DNA of 21,966 nt, taken from NCBI GenBank assembly GCA_913050645.1, contig CAJXAG010000016.1, positions 1 to 21,966 of the forward strand, read 5' to 3'. Below, one piece after another: positions 12,009 through 19,162 of this stretch. The notes below the pieces were generated by a model that saw nothing but the letters and a program-made list of their open reading frames with translations, searched no databases and had not been told where the DNA came from. This DNA is from an uncultured bacterium (GTDB lineage: Bacteria > Patescibacteriota > Minisyncoccia > Phycocordibacterales > UBA918). The first letter of the stretch is position 1; the number at the start of each line of letters is the position of its first letter. The translations under genes were made by a program, and so were the position numbers.

Positions 12009-12578
12009 ATGGTTATTCTGTATCCAACAGAAACACTCTACGCAATTGGGGTGAATGCCCTTGATTTTGATGAACTCCAAAAACTCTATACACTGAAAGG
12101 ACGAGATGCACAAAAGGTGGCCAGTTGGCTTGTGCGGAACATTGAAGACATTCAACAGTATGCTGAAGTGCCACAGAAGGCGGTAAAAATCGCACAGCGA
12201 TTTTTACCCGGCTCACTTACGTTGGTGCTGAAGGTAAAAGACTTTCTTTCTGATCAAGTGGTGGCACCCGACTACACCATTGGTTTCCGTATCTCGGACG
12301 ACCCTATGACCGAAAAGATTATAGACGCATGGATGGAGGAGTATGATGCGCCACTTACCTGTACTTCGGCTAATGTACATGGCGCACCAACGTATTCGGT
12401 GCCGGGGGAGATACTGCAGCAGTTTGGACAAAAAGCGCAAATGATAGAAGAGATACATGATGATGGTCCACGTAAGGGCCTGGCATCGACGGTAGTACGA
12501 GTTGTTGACGATGAGGTAACGATTTTGCGTGAAGGGGCTATTTCTGAAAAGGAAATATTGGATATCTGCAAAGACTAG
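12009..12578 (+). CDS. tsaC: Threonylcarbamoyl-AMP synthase (TsaC/Sua5/YrdC)
   Basis: This 189-residue YrdC-domain enzyme makes threonylcarbamoyl-AMP from Thr, bicarbonate and ATP, the donor used by TsaD (7803) for t6A. Visible motifs are YPTET (5-9, followed by LYAIG where YGLG is more usual), K30-G-R (KGRD), FLPGSLTLVL (64-74) and CTSAN (118-122), then HGAPT and STVVR near the end. It is the single-domain TsaC form without the Sua5 C-terminal domain. The N-terminus is slightly short, only four residues before PTET. The next start would be inside the promoter, and TATAGT 8 nt upstream supports this ATG. It ends at the hairpin at 12611-12629. Confidence 0.92.
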   Translation: MVILYPTETLYAIGVNALDFDELQKLYTLKGRDAQKVASWLVRNIEDIQQYAEVPQKAVKIAQRFLPGSLTLVLKVKDFLSDQVVAPDYTIGFRISDDPMTEKIIDAWMEEYDAPLTCTSANVHGAPTYSVPGEILQQFGQKAQMIEEIHDDGPRKGLASTVVRVVDDEVTILREGAISEKEILDICKD

Positions 12579-12579
12579 T

Positions 12580-12629
12580 CTGGATTGCTTCAGCTAAAGT
12601 TTCGCAATGACGCACTATGTGCGTTTTTT
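12580..12629 (+). terminator. Partial REP-like copy ending in tsaC terminator
   Basis: CTGGATTGCTTC (12580-12591) followed by CGCAATGACG (12603-12612) is a half copy of the element at 7665. It runs into CGCAC-TAT-GTGCG (12611-12623) and six T, a working-looking terminator for tsaC. Confidence 0.6.
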
Positions 12630-12677
12630 AACGCCGCCACAGCAACTGCCGGCAGCATAGCTAAAACCAGGTAATTT

Positions 12678-12710
12678 ACAATATGCACAGGCAAGACCTG
12701 TGCATATTGT
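12678..12710. other. 14-bp inverted repeat upstream of the ABC exporter gene
   Basis: ACAATATGCACAGG (12678-12691) and its perfect complement (12697-12710) are separated by 5 nt. There is no T run, so an operator or a structured leader is as likely as a terminator. It lies about 70 bp upstream of the exporter's -10-like box TATAAC (12782-12787). Confidence 0.5.
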
Positions 12711-12803
12711 GTAAGAAAAGGTGATTTGGTGCGTCATAAGTAGCACCTGTAGTTTCTCCACAAGCCTCCAACAGGGGAGGTGTATAACAAGAGGGCTTTA
12801 ACA

Positions 12804-14630
12804 ATGAAAGAAAAACAAAACAAAAAAACCGTCACAAAGACGGAAGAAAGACGACGTATTCCCAATACGCCGCTAAAATTTTTGTGGTACTTGGGAACTA
12901 AATATAAGCTCATGGGGCTGGTGTCGTTTGTACTTGTTCTTTTTGCTGAAACGTTGAATGTACTCATTTTTTATGTTTCAGCACAGCTTGTTGACAACTT
13001 CACTCTTGCTCAGTCTTTGGCCGAGCAGAAGGATGTGCTGTATTTCTGGGGCGGCTTGTTTTTGCTTGTCTCTCTAGGTAACAGCTTGCTCTATAGACTC
13101 AGTGGCTTTACTGCAATTCGGTGGGTTATTAAATTTCACAGAGACGGTTATGCCGATCTGTATGAATACTTAACCAAGCATAGTCATGCGTACTTTGCAG
13201 ACCGATTCGCAGGATCACTTTCGAACAAAATTTCGAACGCTATTGATAATAGTGCAGGGCTCATGTTCCAACTACTCTGGACTTTTTTCTCAGAGTTTGT
13301 GGGGGTTGTTGTGACACTGATACTATTCTTCTTGATTGACTTTAGAATTGGAATGACACTGCTTGCTGTTTTTTGTGCAGTACTTATGTTCAACATAGTT
13401 GCTGTGCAAAAGCGCCGACCCTTAGTGGTTACGTATGCAAATGCATCGTCTAAGTCGCGAGGAGAAGGTGTTGACGTTATCACCAATATTGCAGCAGTGC
13501 GTCAGTTCTCACAAAGCAAAAATGAACTACATCGCTTGAGTAATATCTATGCAGACCGCGCCGTTAAAGATGTGCGTCAATCGATGTTTGGTGAGTGGAT
13601 AATGGTTGCAAATACAGTGTTTGCAATTTCAATGACTGGAATTGTCTTGGTGTTGCTCTATGCACTTTTAGGTCAAGGAGTAATGACTGCTGGCACACTC
13701 GTGCTCGTCTTAAGCTTGCTTGGCCGTGTGGGCTATATGTTCATTACGGTAGGTCAGGCAATGAATCGCTTTATTCGGGAGTACGGAAACATCGAAGAAG
13801 GCCTTACCGAAGTGCTCATTGCACACGAGATCACTGATGTGCCCGATGCGCGATCGCTTGAAACACGTGCGGCAGACATCGTCTGGAAGAATGTAACGTT
13901 TGAGTATGGTGGGAACACCGTGTTTAAAAACTTCAACCTGATGATCGAGCCCGGACAACGTGTGGGCTTAGTGGGTCACTCTGGAGCAGGGAAGACGACG
14001 TTTGTCTCACTGATGCTCCGACAGCATGACTTGCACGACGGTGCGATTGAAATCGACCGACAGAACATTGCAGAAGTGACCCAGGACTCATTGCGTGAAC
14101 ATATCGCAGTGGTGCCACAAGAACCGCTTTTGTTCCATAGAACTATTCGTGAGAATATTGCCTACGGCAATCCGACCGCAACAGAAGAAGAAATAGTCGA
14201 AGTGGCCAAGAAGGCACAGGCTCACGAATTCATTATGGACTTAGAAGAGGGGTACGACACACTCGTTGGTGAGCGTGGGGTAAAACTCTCAGGCGGACAG
14301 AAGCAGCGTGTTGCTATCGCACGAGCGATGCTTAAAGACGCGCCGATTCTGATTCTTGATGAAGCGACTTCTGCACTGGATTCAGAAAGCGAAGTGGAAA
14401 TCCAAAAAGCGCTGCATGTGCTGATGGAAGGGAAGACGGTGATTGCGGTAGCACACCGACTCTCAACACTTCGCGAGATGGACCGTATTCTTGTTCTTGA
14501 AAAAGGACAGATTATTGAAGACGGTTCACACGCGCAGCTGAGTAAGGGTGGGAATACCTACCAGAGCTTGTGGGAACATCAGGCAGGAGGTTTTCTGACT
14601 GATGATGCAGAAATAGAAAAGGCTGCATAA
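12804..14630 (+). CDS. ABC exporter, fused permease and ATPase (MsbA/MdlB-like)
   Basis: This is a 608-residue half-transporter expected to work as a homodimer in the inner membrane. The N-terminal part (about 25-335) holds the six-helix type-1 exporter domain. The nucleotide-binding domain follows, with Walker A GHSGAGKT (391-398), Q-loop VPQEPLLF, signature LSGGQ (496-500), Walker B ILILDE (about 516-521) and H-loop H551 (VAHRLST). Substrate cannot be told; lipids, peptides and drugs are all possible. I favour MKEKQNKK at 12804 (GAGGG about 10 nt upstream, TATAAC 16 nt upstream) over the ATG at 12780, which is followed by seven poorly supported codons. It ends KAA-stop before the terminator at 14641-14666. 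Confidence 0.92.
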   Translation: MKEKQNKKTVTKTEERRRIPNTPLKFLWYLGTKYKLMGLVSFVLVLFAETLNVLIFYVSAQLVDNFTLAQSLAEQKDVLYFWGGLFLLVSLGNSLLYRLSGFTAIRWVIKFHRDGYADLYEYLTKHSHAYFADRFAGSLSNKISNAIDNSAGLMFQLLWTFFSEFVGVVVTLILFFLIDFRIGMTLLAVFCAVLMFNIVAVQKRRPLVVTYANASSKSRGEGVDVITNIAAVRQFSQSKNELHRLSNIYADRAVKDVRQSMFGEWIMVANTVFAISMTGIVLVLLYALLGQGVMTAGTLVLVLSLLGRVGYMFITVGQAMNRFIREYGNIEEGLTEVLIAHEITDVPDARSLETRAADIVWKNVTFEYGGNTVFKNFNLMIEPGQRVGLVGHSGAGKTTFVSLMLRQHDLHDGAIEIDRQNIAEVTQDSLREHIAVVPQEPLLFHRTIRENIAYGNPTATEEEIVEVAKKAQAHEFIMDLEEGYDTLVGERGVKLSGGQKQRVAIARAMLKDAPILILDEATSALDSESEVEIQKALHVLMEGKTVIAVAHRLSTLREMDRILVLEKGQIIEDGSHAQLSKGGNTYQSLWEHQAGGFLTDDAEIEKAA

Positions 14631-14640
14631 AGCAAAAATA

Positions 14641-14670
14641 AAGCCCGACGTGATTACGTCGGGCTTTTTC
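14641..14670. terminator. Bidirectional terminator, ABC exporter / NUDIX
   Basis: AAGCCCGACGT (14641-14651) pairs with ACGTCGGGCTT (14656-14666), with T runs on the plus side. It lies between convergent genes. Confidence 0.85.
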
Positions 14671-15128
14671 TATGTCCCTAGCAGCGCTAATGCTCGTAAA
14701 GCGTAGTGTTTTATATTGTCACGTATATCGGTTCGCTTTTCTAATTCTTCCTTTGTGAGCCATTCCCAGGTGTCTTCTGGATGTTCAGGAACAATATTGG
14801 TGTGTTCTGCGGTTGCAAAGTAGACAACGCTGATGTGTTGATGTGTACCGTTTACATAGTGGATATTGAGCCCATCAGGTACTTCAAGGTAGCGCAGATC
14901 CTTCTCGCTACTTTCAGGTACGTCACTAGTGCTGTGGATATGGACAGGGAGTCCAACTTCCTCCATACATTCACGCTTAGCTGCTGCAACAGGGTCTTCG
15001 TCAAGTTCAATATGGCCACCGACTGCAAGGAGAGTGTGGTATTTCTCATGCATGCGCAGTAGGACTCTATTCTCATGAACGATAAAAACGTCTGCTGTCC
15101 AGTCTATGAGTTCGTGTATGTGTGCCAT
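14670..15128 (-). CDS. NUDIX hydrolase
   Basis: A 152-residue protein with a full Nudix box: G38-x5-E44-x7-R52-E53-x-x-E56-E57-x-G59-L60 (ending RECMEEVGL). Nudix enzymes cleave nucleoside diphosphates linked to another moiety; the substrate here is unknown. The N-terminus (MAHIHELIDWTADVFIV) runs straight into the first beta strand of the fold. TGCTACAAT (hexamer 15137-15142) lies 8 nt before the ATG at 15128, which supports this start; 15 further in-frame upstream codons would include the promoter. The gene is divergent from glmS and separated from it by hairpins at 15143-15167 and 15200-15219. Confidence 0.88.
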   Translation of the reverse strand: MAHIHELIDWTADVFIVHENRVLLRMHEKYHTLLAVGGHIELDEDPVAAAKRECMEEVGLPVHIHSTSDVPESSEKDLRYLEVPDGLNIHYVNGTHQHISVVYFATAEHTNIVPEHPEDTWEWLTKEELEKRTDIRDNIKHYALRALALLGT

Positions 15129-15142
15129 AAAAGGGTATTGTA

Positions 15143-15167
15143 GCACGACGGCCGAAGGCCACCGTGC
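15143..15167. other. GC-rich hairpin between NUDIX and glmS promoters
   Basis: GCACG-AC-GGCC and GGCC-AC-CGTGC pair around a GAA loop, with a symmetric internal AC/AC mismatch. It separates the two divergent promoters; its role is unknown. Confidence 0.45.
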
Positions 15168-15199
15168 ACGCACAACTTCTTATAGTTTCGGTAAGTACT

Positions 15200-15237
15200 A
15201 TATAGCATGGATGCTATATCAGATAACATGATACAAT
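15200..15237 (+). promoter_or_regulatory. glmS promoter with 9-bp palindromic operator candidate
   Basis: TGATACAAT (hexamer 15232-15237) ends 8 nt before the glmS ATG. ATATAGCAT (15200-15208) and ATGCTATAT (15211-15219) form a near-continuous palindrome that covers the -35 position, the normal site for a repressor. No glmS ribozyme is possible because the transcript would be leaderless. Confidence 0.55.
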
Positions 15238-15245
15238 AACTCAAT

Positions 15246-17060
15246 ATGTGCGGAATATTTGGATATGTAGGGAGTAGGACGGCAGAGCCGTTGTTAGTAG
15301 AGGGTTTGCGAACGCTTGAGTATCGTGGGTATGACTCAGCGGGTATTTTTGTTCCTGGATATGGCGCGATAAAGTCGGTCGGGCCTATTGATAACCTCGC
15401 AGCGAAGATTACACAGACTGTTGGTGGTACTTCAGGCATTGCACATACACGCTGGGCGACCCATGGTGCTCCGACGGAAGATAATGCACACCCGCACCAT
15501 GATATGAGTGAGGGGGTGTGGCTTGTACATAATGGCATTATTGAAAACTACCGCGAGATCAAGGAAGGTCTTGCCATGCAAGGTGTTACCTTTGAGACGC
15601 AGACGGACACTGAGGTGCTTGCGAAGCTTGTTGGGTCCTTGTACACAGGAGACCTTATGGCTGCGACACAAGAAGCATTGCGGCGCGTGCGTGGTACGTA
15701 CGGACTTGCGGTGATTGCTGACAAAACCCCCGACGAGATTGTGGTTGCACGTATGGGTAGTCCCATCGTGCTCGGCCTTGGGGCTGATGGAAACTTTGTG
15801 TCTTCAGATCCATCAGCACTTTTAGCACATACAAAAGATGTGATCTATCTTGATGACGGCGAGATGGCGATGATTACTACAGACACCTATGAGGTGCATA
15901 CGGTCGCGGGAGAGAAGCGAGAAAAAGAACCAGAACAGGTTGCATGGGACGCGGAAGCGATTCAAAAAGATGGATATGACCATTACCTCATGAAGGAGAT
16001 TATGGAGATTCCTCAGGCTATTAAAAATACTATCCGAGGAAGGTTACTTCCTGAAAAAGGGCGAGTAAAGCTGGGAGGCCTTGAAGGACACCTCGAAGAA
16101 ATTGTGAGCCTGAATCGTCTGGTTATGGTTGCGTGTGGTTCTGCTGCGTATGCAACGCAGGTAGGGAAGTACCTGATTGAAGAATACGCAAAACTTCCTG
16201 TTGATACAGAGCTTGCCAGTGAGTATCGGTATCGCGCAGTGATCCCTGATCCGAAAAGCGCGGTGTTGGCAGTAACGCAGTCAGGTGAGACTGCAGACAC
16301 ACTTGCAGCAGTTCGTTTAGCTAAAGAGATGGATTTGCTGACTTTAGGGATTGTAAATACAGTAGGATCGACCATTGCACGCGAGACTGATGCAGGTGTA
16401 TACAACCACGCAGGGCCGGAGATCAGTATCGCATCGAGTAAGGCGGTGATTTCCCAGATTGTGGTGATGATACTTGTCACAGTCTTGATAGGTCGAGAGC
16501 GGGGAATGACTCAAGAAGAAGGAGAAGAGATTGTGCGGGCGCTTGAGGAGCTTCCAGAAGCAGTACAAAAGGTCTTGGATCAGCATGAGGAGATTAAGTT
16601 GATGGCTGAAAAATACGCACAGTATAAGGATGCGATGTATATTGGCAGAAAGTTCCATGCACCGATTGCCTATGAAGGATCGCTCAAGCTCAAGGAGGTG
16701 ACCTATATACACGCTGAGGCATATGCTGGTGGGGAGCTTAAGCATGGCTCTATTGCACTTCTGGATGAAAATTTCCCGGTGATTGCACTGGTGCCACAAG
16801 ATGACGTGTATGAAAAAATGGTTTCAAATATTGAAGAAGTGAAGGCTCGCAAGGCACCGATTCTCGCCATTACCACAGAGGGTGCACTTGAGGTGGCGCA
16901 GTTGACCGATGATGTAATCTATGTACCGAAGGTGCACCCAATCGTCCAGCCAATTGTATCGACTATTCCGACGTATCTGTTTGCGTATTATGTGGGTATA
17001 GCAAAAGGACTCAATGTCGACCGTCCACGGAATCTTGCAAAGAGTGTGACTGTAGAATGA
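15246..17060 (+). CDS. glmS: Glutamine-fructose-6-phosphate aminotransferase (isomerizing)
   Basis: GlmS makes glucosamine-6-phosphate from fructose-6-phosphate and glutamine, the first step to UDP-GlcNAc for peptidoglycan and surface sugars. The glutaminase domain starts with the catalytic Cys2 (MCGIFGYVGSR), then TLEYRGYDSAG, THTRWATHG-type residues (HTRWATHGAPT) and HNGIIENY. Two SIS domains follow: the first with CGSAAYA and TQSGETADTL, the second with GRKFHAPIAYEGSLKLKE and AYAGGELKHG. The C-terminus is NLAKSVTVE, as expected. At 604 residues it is complete. Its close -10 predicts a leaderless message, so regulation by a 5' UTR ribozyme as in Firmicutes is ruled out here. A 20-bp terminator follows. 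Confidence 0.96.
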   Translation: MCGIFGYVGSRTAEPLLVEGLRTLEYRGYDSAGIFVPGYGAIKSVGPIDNLAAKITQTVGGTSGIAHTRWATHGAPTEDNAHPHHDMSEGVWLVHNGIIENYREIKEGLAMQGVTFETQTDTEVLAKLVGSLYTGDLMAATQEALRRVRGTYGLAVIADKTPDEIVVARMGSPIVLGLGADGNFVSSDPSALLAHTKDVIYLDDGEMAMITTDTYEVHTVAGEKREKEPEQVAWDAEAIQKDGYDHYLMKEIMEIPQAIKNTIRGRLLPEKGRVKLGGLEGHLEEIVSLNRLVMVACGSAAYATQVGKYLIEEYAKLPVDTELASEYRYRAVIPDPKSAVLAVTQSGETADTLAAVRLAKEMDLLTLGIVNTVGSTIARETDAGVYNHAGPEISIASSKAVISQIVVMILVTVLIGRERGMTQEEGEEIVRALEELPEAVQKVLDQHEEIKLMAEKYAQYKDAMYIGRKFHAPIAYEGSLKLKEVTYIHAEAYAGGELKHGSIALLDENFPVIALVPQDDVYEKMVSNIEEVKARKAPILAITTEGALEVAQLTDDVIYVPKVHPIVQPIVSTIPTYLFAYYVGIAKGLNVDRPRNLAKSVTVE

Positions 17061-17106
17061 TCGAGCTATAAAAACAGACAGCTTGTCTTGTGGTGGAGTG
17101 GTGATT

Positions 17107-17149
17107 ATATAAAAAGTGCGGCAGCCTTTGGCTGCCGCACTTTTTATAT
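17107..17149. terminator. 20-bp terminator between glmS and gloA
   Basis: Perfect arms 17107-17126 and 17130-17149 around TTT, with A and T tracts at the base. It ends both convergent genes. Confidence 0.9.
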
Positions 17150-17152
17150 TTG

Positions 17153-17608
17153 CTACCACGTCCCGTCGTTTTTCATAGAAAGCCACGGTTCCTCAAGAGG
17201 AAGTGCATCTCCGGTCTGGAGGAGCTCAATAGAAATGCCATCAGGAGATTTGATAAAGGCCATGTGCCCATCGCGCGGTGGTCGGTTGATGATGACCCCG
17301 TTATCCATAAGGGCTTGGCAGGTGTCGTAAATATTTGTAACTTCATAAGCGAGGTGACCAAAGTTACGTCCACCAGTGTATGTTTCGGTTGTACCATCCT
17401 CGTTTGGCCAATTGTAGGTGAGTTCTAAGAGTGGGGCATTTGCTTCGCTTGCGTGCTGCTGATCATTAGGTGCAGCCAAGAAAATATTTGTATACTGTCC
17501 TGCTTCGGAGTCATAGCGGCGTGTCTCTACAAGTCCTAGTTTGGTGCAGTAGAAATCAAGTGCTTCATCGATGTTCGCGATGCGAACCATGGTGTGTAAA
17601 TATCTCAT
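17153..17608 (-). CDS. gloA: Glyoxalase I-like VOC protein (lactoylglutathione lyase)
   Basis: This 151-residue protein of the vicinal-oxygen-chelate fold has the four metal ligands of glyoxalase I in place: H5 (YLHTMVR), E62 (LLELTYN), H85 (NFGHLAYEV) and E128 (GISIELLQ). The family turns the methylglyoxal-thiol hemithioacetal into a lactoyl thioester. Whether this organism has glutathione or another thiol is unknown, so the substrate is inferred. The canonical start MRYLHTMVRI is at 17608, with TGCTATACT (hexamer 17616-17621) 7 nt upstream. The much longer frame to 17761 would run over this promoter and the thermonuclease promoter. Confidence 0.9.
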   Translation of the reverse strand: MRYLHTMVRIANIDEALDFYCTKLGLVETRRYDSEAGQYTNIFLAAPNDQQHASEANAPLLELTYNWPNEDGTTETYTGGRNFGHLAYEVTNIYDTCQALMDNGVIINRPPRDGHMAFIKSPDGISIELLQTGDALPLEEPWLSMKNDGTW

Positions 17609-17671
17609 GCTACTCAGTATAGCAAAACATAACTTGTTTGATACTGTGTGAGCAGAGTCTCTTGGACAGTG

Positions 17672-17677
17672 TATAAT
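17672..17677 (+). promoter_or_regulatory. TATAAT -10 of the thermonuclease gene
   Basis: A perfect -10 hexamer 7 nt before the ATG at 17685. It lies back to back with the gloA promoter (17616-17621). Confidence 0.6.
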
Positions 17678-17684
17678 AACGGGC

Positions 17685-18212
17685 ATGCGAAATATTTGGA
17701 CGAACCTATTTTTCTTTGTTTTTGTACTCTTACTCGTGTTACTTTTGGAAGGAGCCTTCACAAGCGAACCTGACGCACCCTCAGAGCAGTTTCGAAAGGA
17801 TGGGGCTGCCTACGGTGTGCGACGTATAATTGATGGCGACACGGTAGTACTCTATAAAGGGGATAAAGAAGTAACAGCACGCTTGATTGGTATTGACACG
17901 CCCGAGACCGAAAACGCACCTGGAGGTCCGGAATGCTACAACGAAGAGGCGACCACACGTGCACGTGAAATGCTTGAAGGAGTGACTGTACTTTTTGTGC
18001 AGGATCCAACACAGGGAAAGCGTGACGAATATGACCGTTTACTTGGGTACATGACGCTTCCAGACGGTACTGATTTCGGTGCACGTATGATTGAAGGTGG
18101 CTATGCAAACGAGTACACCTTTAAAGGAAAGGAGTACGAGCGTCAATCGACCTACCGACAGCTTGCAGCTACCGCAGAAGCAGCCGATATTGGTTTGTGG
18201 GGATGTGAGTAG
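17685..18212 (+). CDS. Membrane-anchored thermonuclease (SNase family)
   Basis: This 175-residue protein has an N-terminal hydrophobic segment (about 8-24, FFFVFVLLLVLLLEGAF) that should act as a signal anchor. It is followed by a staphylococcal-nuclease domain (about 43-174). The active-site pattern is present: IIDGDT (49-53), R66 and E74 (RLIGIDTPE, spaced 8 apart like R35/E43 of SNase) and R118 in YDRLLGY. It probably degrades DNA or RNA outside the cytoplasmic membrane, possibly for nucleotide scavenging, which would suit an organism with little nucleotide synthesis; that role is inferred. It is leaderless by promoter spacing and ends at a T-tailed palindrome (18225-18251). Confidence 0.9.
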   Translation: MRNIWTNLFFFVFVLLLVLLLEGAFTSEPDAPSEQFRKDGAAYGVRRIIDGDTVVLYKGDKEVTARLIGIDTPETENAPGGPECYNEEATTRAREMLEGVTVLFVQDPTQGKRDEYDRLLGYMTLPDGTDFGARMIEGGYANEYTFKGKEYERQSTYRQLAATAEAADIGLWGCE

Positions 18213-18224
18213 GCTCCTGAATTA

Positions 18225-18251
18225 ACTCCTGAATTAATTCAGGAGTTTTTT
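18225..18251 (+). terminator. Terminator of the thermonuclease gene
   Basis: ACTCCTGAA (18225-18233) pairs with TTCAGGAGT (18238-18246), followed by six T. A second copy of CTCCTGAATTAA lies just upstream at 18214-18225. Confidence 0.85.
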
Positions 18252-18271
18252 GTGTGATACGCTGTGTGTAT

Positions 18272-18451
18272 ATGGCACGTAAAAAACTAGAGGATCGAAA
18301 TATTCGTAAGTTATCAAAAACAGGAGGTGGAAAAAGTATCTCGGTGACGCTTCCTATTGAACTTGTGCGTGAACTTCGCTGGCGTACTAAGCAAAAGGTT
18401 GTGGTACGCAAGAGTGGATCGAAACTTATAATCGAAGACTGGAAGGAGTAA
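18272..18451 (+). CDS. SpoVT/AbrB-like small DNA-binding protein
   Basis: This 59-residue basic protein has an AbrB-type swapped hairpin: IRKLSKTGGGKSISVTLPIE with VVVRKSGSKLIIEDWKE. The length fits a stand-alone transition-state-regulator-like or orphan antitoxin protein, and no toxin gene follows. I start at MARKKLED (18272) because TGATACGCT (hexamer 18258-18263) is 8 nt upstream; the six extra upstream codons overlap that box. It lies between a terminator and the structured RNA at 18546. Confidence 0.75.
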   Translation: MARKKLEDRNIRKLSKTGGGKSISVTLPIELVRELRWRTKQKVVVRKSGSKLIIEDWKE

Positions 18452-18522
18452 GTAAACAATCATCAGACTAAGTCCGGGGTCGTTTATTGTCATTAACTAC
18501 TAGCTTTTTTAAAAAAATTTGG

Positions 18523-18528
18523 TACTAT
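18523..18528 (+). promoter_or_regulatory. Extended -10 for the structured RNA
   Basis: TGGTACTAT, with the hexamer at 18523-18528, predicts a start near 18535-18540. That is just before the closing stem at 18544-18554. Confidence 0.5.
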
Positions 18529-18545
18529 ATTGGCCACGTTCAGAC

Positions 18546-18772
18546 GGTCCCATCGTCTAATGGGTATGGGATGAAAACAGAATGTTTTCATCCGGTCACG
18601 ACGAAGGAGTGAATCGCTGATGTTTACGAAGCGATAGATGGCCAGGTTTTCATCCTGGAAATCGGGGCTGAAATCTGTATAATGCGGCAGCATTGTAGCA
18701 AGCAAACAATTTTGCTTGTGTGCAGATTTCAGGATCGAATCATGTTGCGCAAGCGACAGATGAGATGGGGTC
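18546..18772 (+). ncRNA. Multi-hairpin structured RNA built on tRNA-Glu parts
   Basis: The first 18 nt (18546-18563) equal the 5' end of the tRNA-Glu at 18868. Positions 18641-18667 equal its anticodon arm through the 5' T stem (27 nt). Insertions replace the D loop and T loop. A fully nested fold can be drawn. The closing stem is 18546-18554 with 18764-18772 (9 bp, two G-U). Hairpins lie at 18569-18593 (10 bp), 18613-18635 (6 bp), 18642-18658 (the Glu UUC anticodon arm) and 18743-18758 (6 bp, GCAA loop). A three-way domain closed by 18668-18677/18723-18732 (10 bp) holds hairpins at 18681-18694 and 18699-18718 (8 bp). It is not RNase P RNA, tmRNA or SRP RNA by any motif I know. A promoter box lies just upstream. 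It could be a novel RNA or an interrupted tRNA-Glu. Confidence 0.65.
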
Positions 18773-18848
18773 GTGAGTACTTAGTAGAATTTGAGCTTTG
18801 CGAAAAATTGTACTTAGTACATGTGACCGATTCTTGAATCGAACCTGT

Positions 18849-18854
18849 TACAAT
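18849..18854 (+). promoter_or_regulatory. Extended -10 of tRNA-Glu
   Basis: TGTTACAAT (hexamer 18849-18854) predicts a start about 6 nt before the tRNA. A 6-bp hairpin (CGATTC/GAATCG, 18828-18841) lies just upstream. Confidence 0.55.
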
Positions 18855-18867
18855 TCGTGACCAAACT

Positions 18868-18939
18868 GGTCCCATCGTCTAATGGTTAGGACGCCAGGTT
18901 TTCATCCTGGAAATCGGGGTTCGATTCCCCGTGGGATCA
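18868..18939 (+). tRNA. tRNA-Glu (TTC)
   Basis: A 72-nt cloverleaf: acceptor GGTCCCA/TGGGATC (one G-U), D stem GTC/GAC, anticodon arm CCAGG-TTTTCAT-CCTGG with TTC at 34-36, T arm CGGGG-TTCGATT-CCCCG, discriminator A and no encoded CCA. It is intact, unlike the related RNA at 18546-18772. A long hairpin follows within 4 nt. Confidence 0.96.
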
Positions 18940-19003
18940 CACCATACAGAAAAGAGCCTGTCAAGCTTTGCTTGGCAGGCCTTTTCTGTATGTGATCCCA
19001 CGA
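18930..19003. repeat. tRNA-Glu 3' end inverted around a long hairpin terminator
   Basis: The hairpin arms run 18943 to 18992 (CATACAGAAAAG...CTTTTCTGTATG, with GCCTG and CAAG stems inside) and can terminate tRNA-Glu. Outside them, CGTGGGATCACA (18930-18941) recurs inverted as TGTGATCCCACG (18991-19002 region), so the last bases of the tRNA are duplicated in reverse. Confidence 0.75.
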
Positions 19004-19162
19004 GTAAACAGTCTGGGGACTGAAAGGACTGTCCACGGTCCGTCATGTGGCTGTGACTATAGGACAAGAAAGAAGTGTCAGTTCCATAAAAACGACTACT
19101 GGCCACACCATCTAGAATTGATATATCAACCAAACTTTCTTCAATAATTATTTCAGTGAATT

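Noticed and set aside
15180..15245. glmS ribozyme or riboswitch
   Set aside because: The -10 ends 8 nt before the ATG, leaving no 5' UTR.
17609..17761. 51-residue N-terminal extension of the glyoxalase
   Set aside because: It would cover both divergent promoters; the canonical start MRYLHTM has its own -10 7 nt upstream.
18546..18772. tmRNA, RNase P RNA or SRP RNA
   Set aside because: None of their conserved motifs were found (no tag frame with Ala-type acceptor, no GAGGAAAGTC, no SRP Alu/4.5S core).
18777..18819. 10-bp direct repeat GTACTTAGTA (18777-18786, 18810-18819) as a CRISPR or att site
   Set aside because: Only two short copies with no array or known partner; too little to call.
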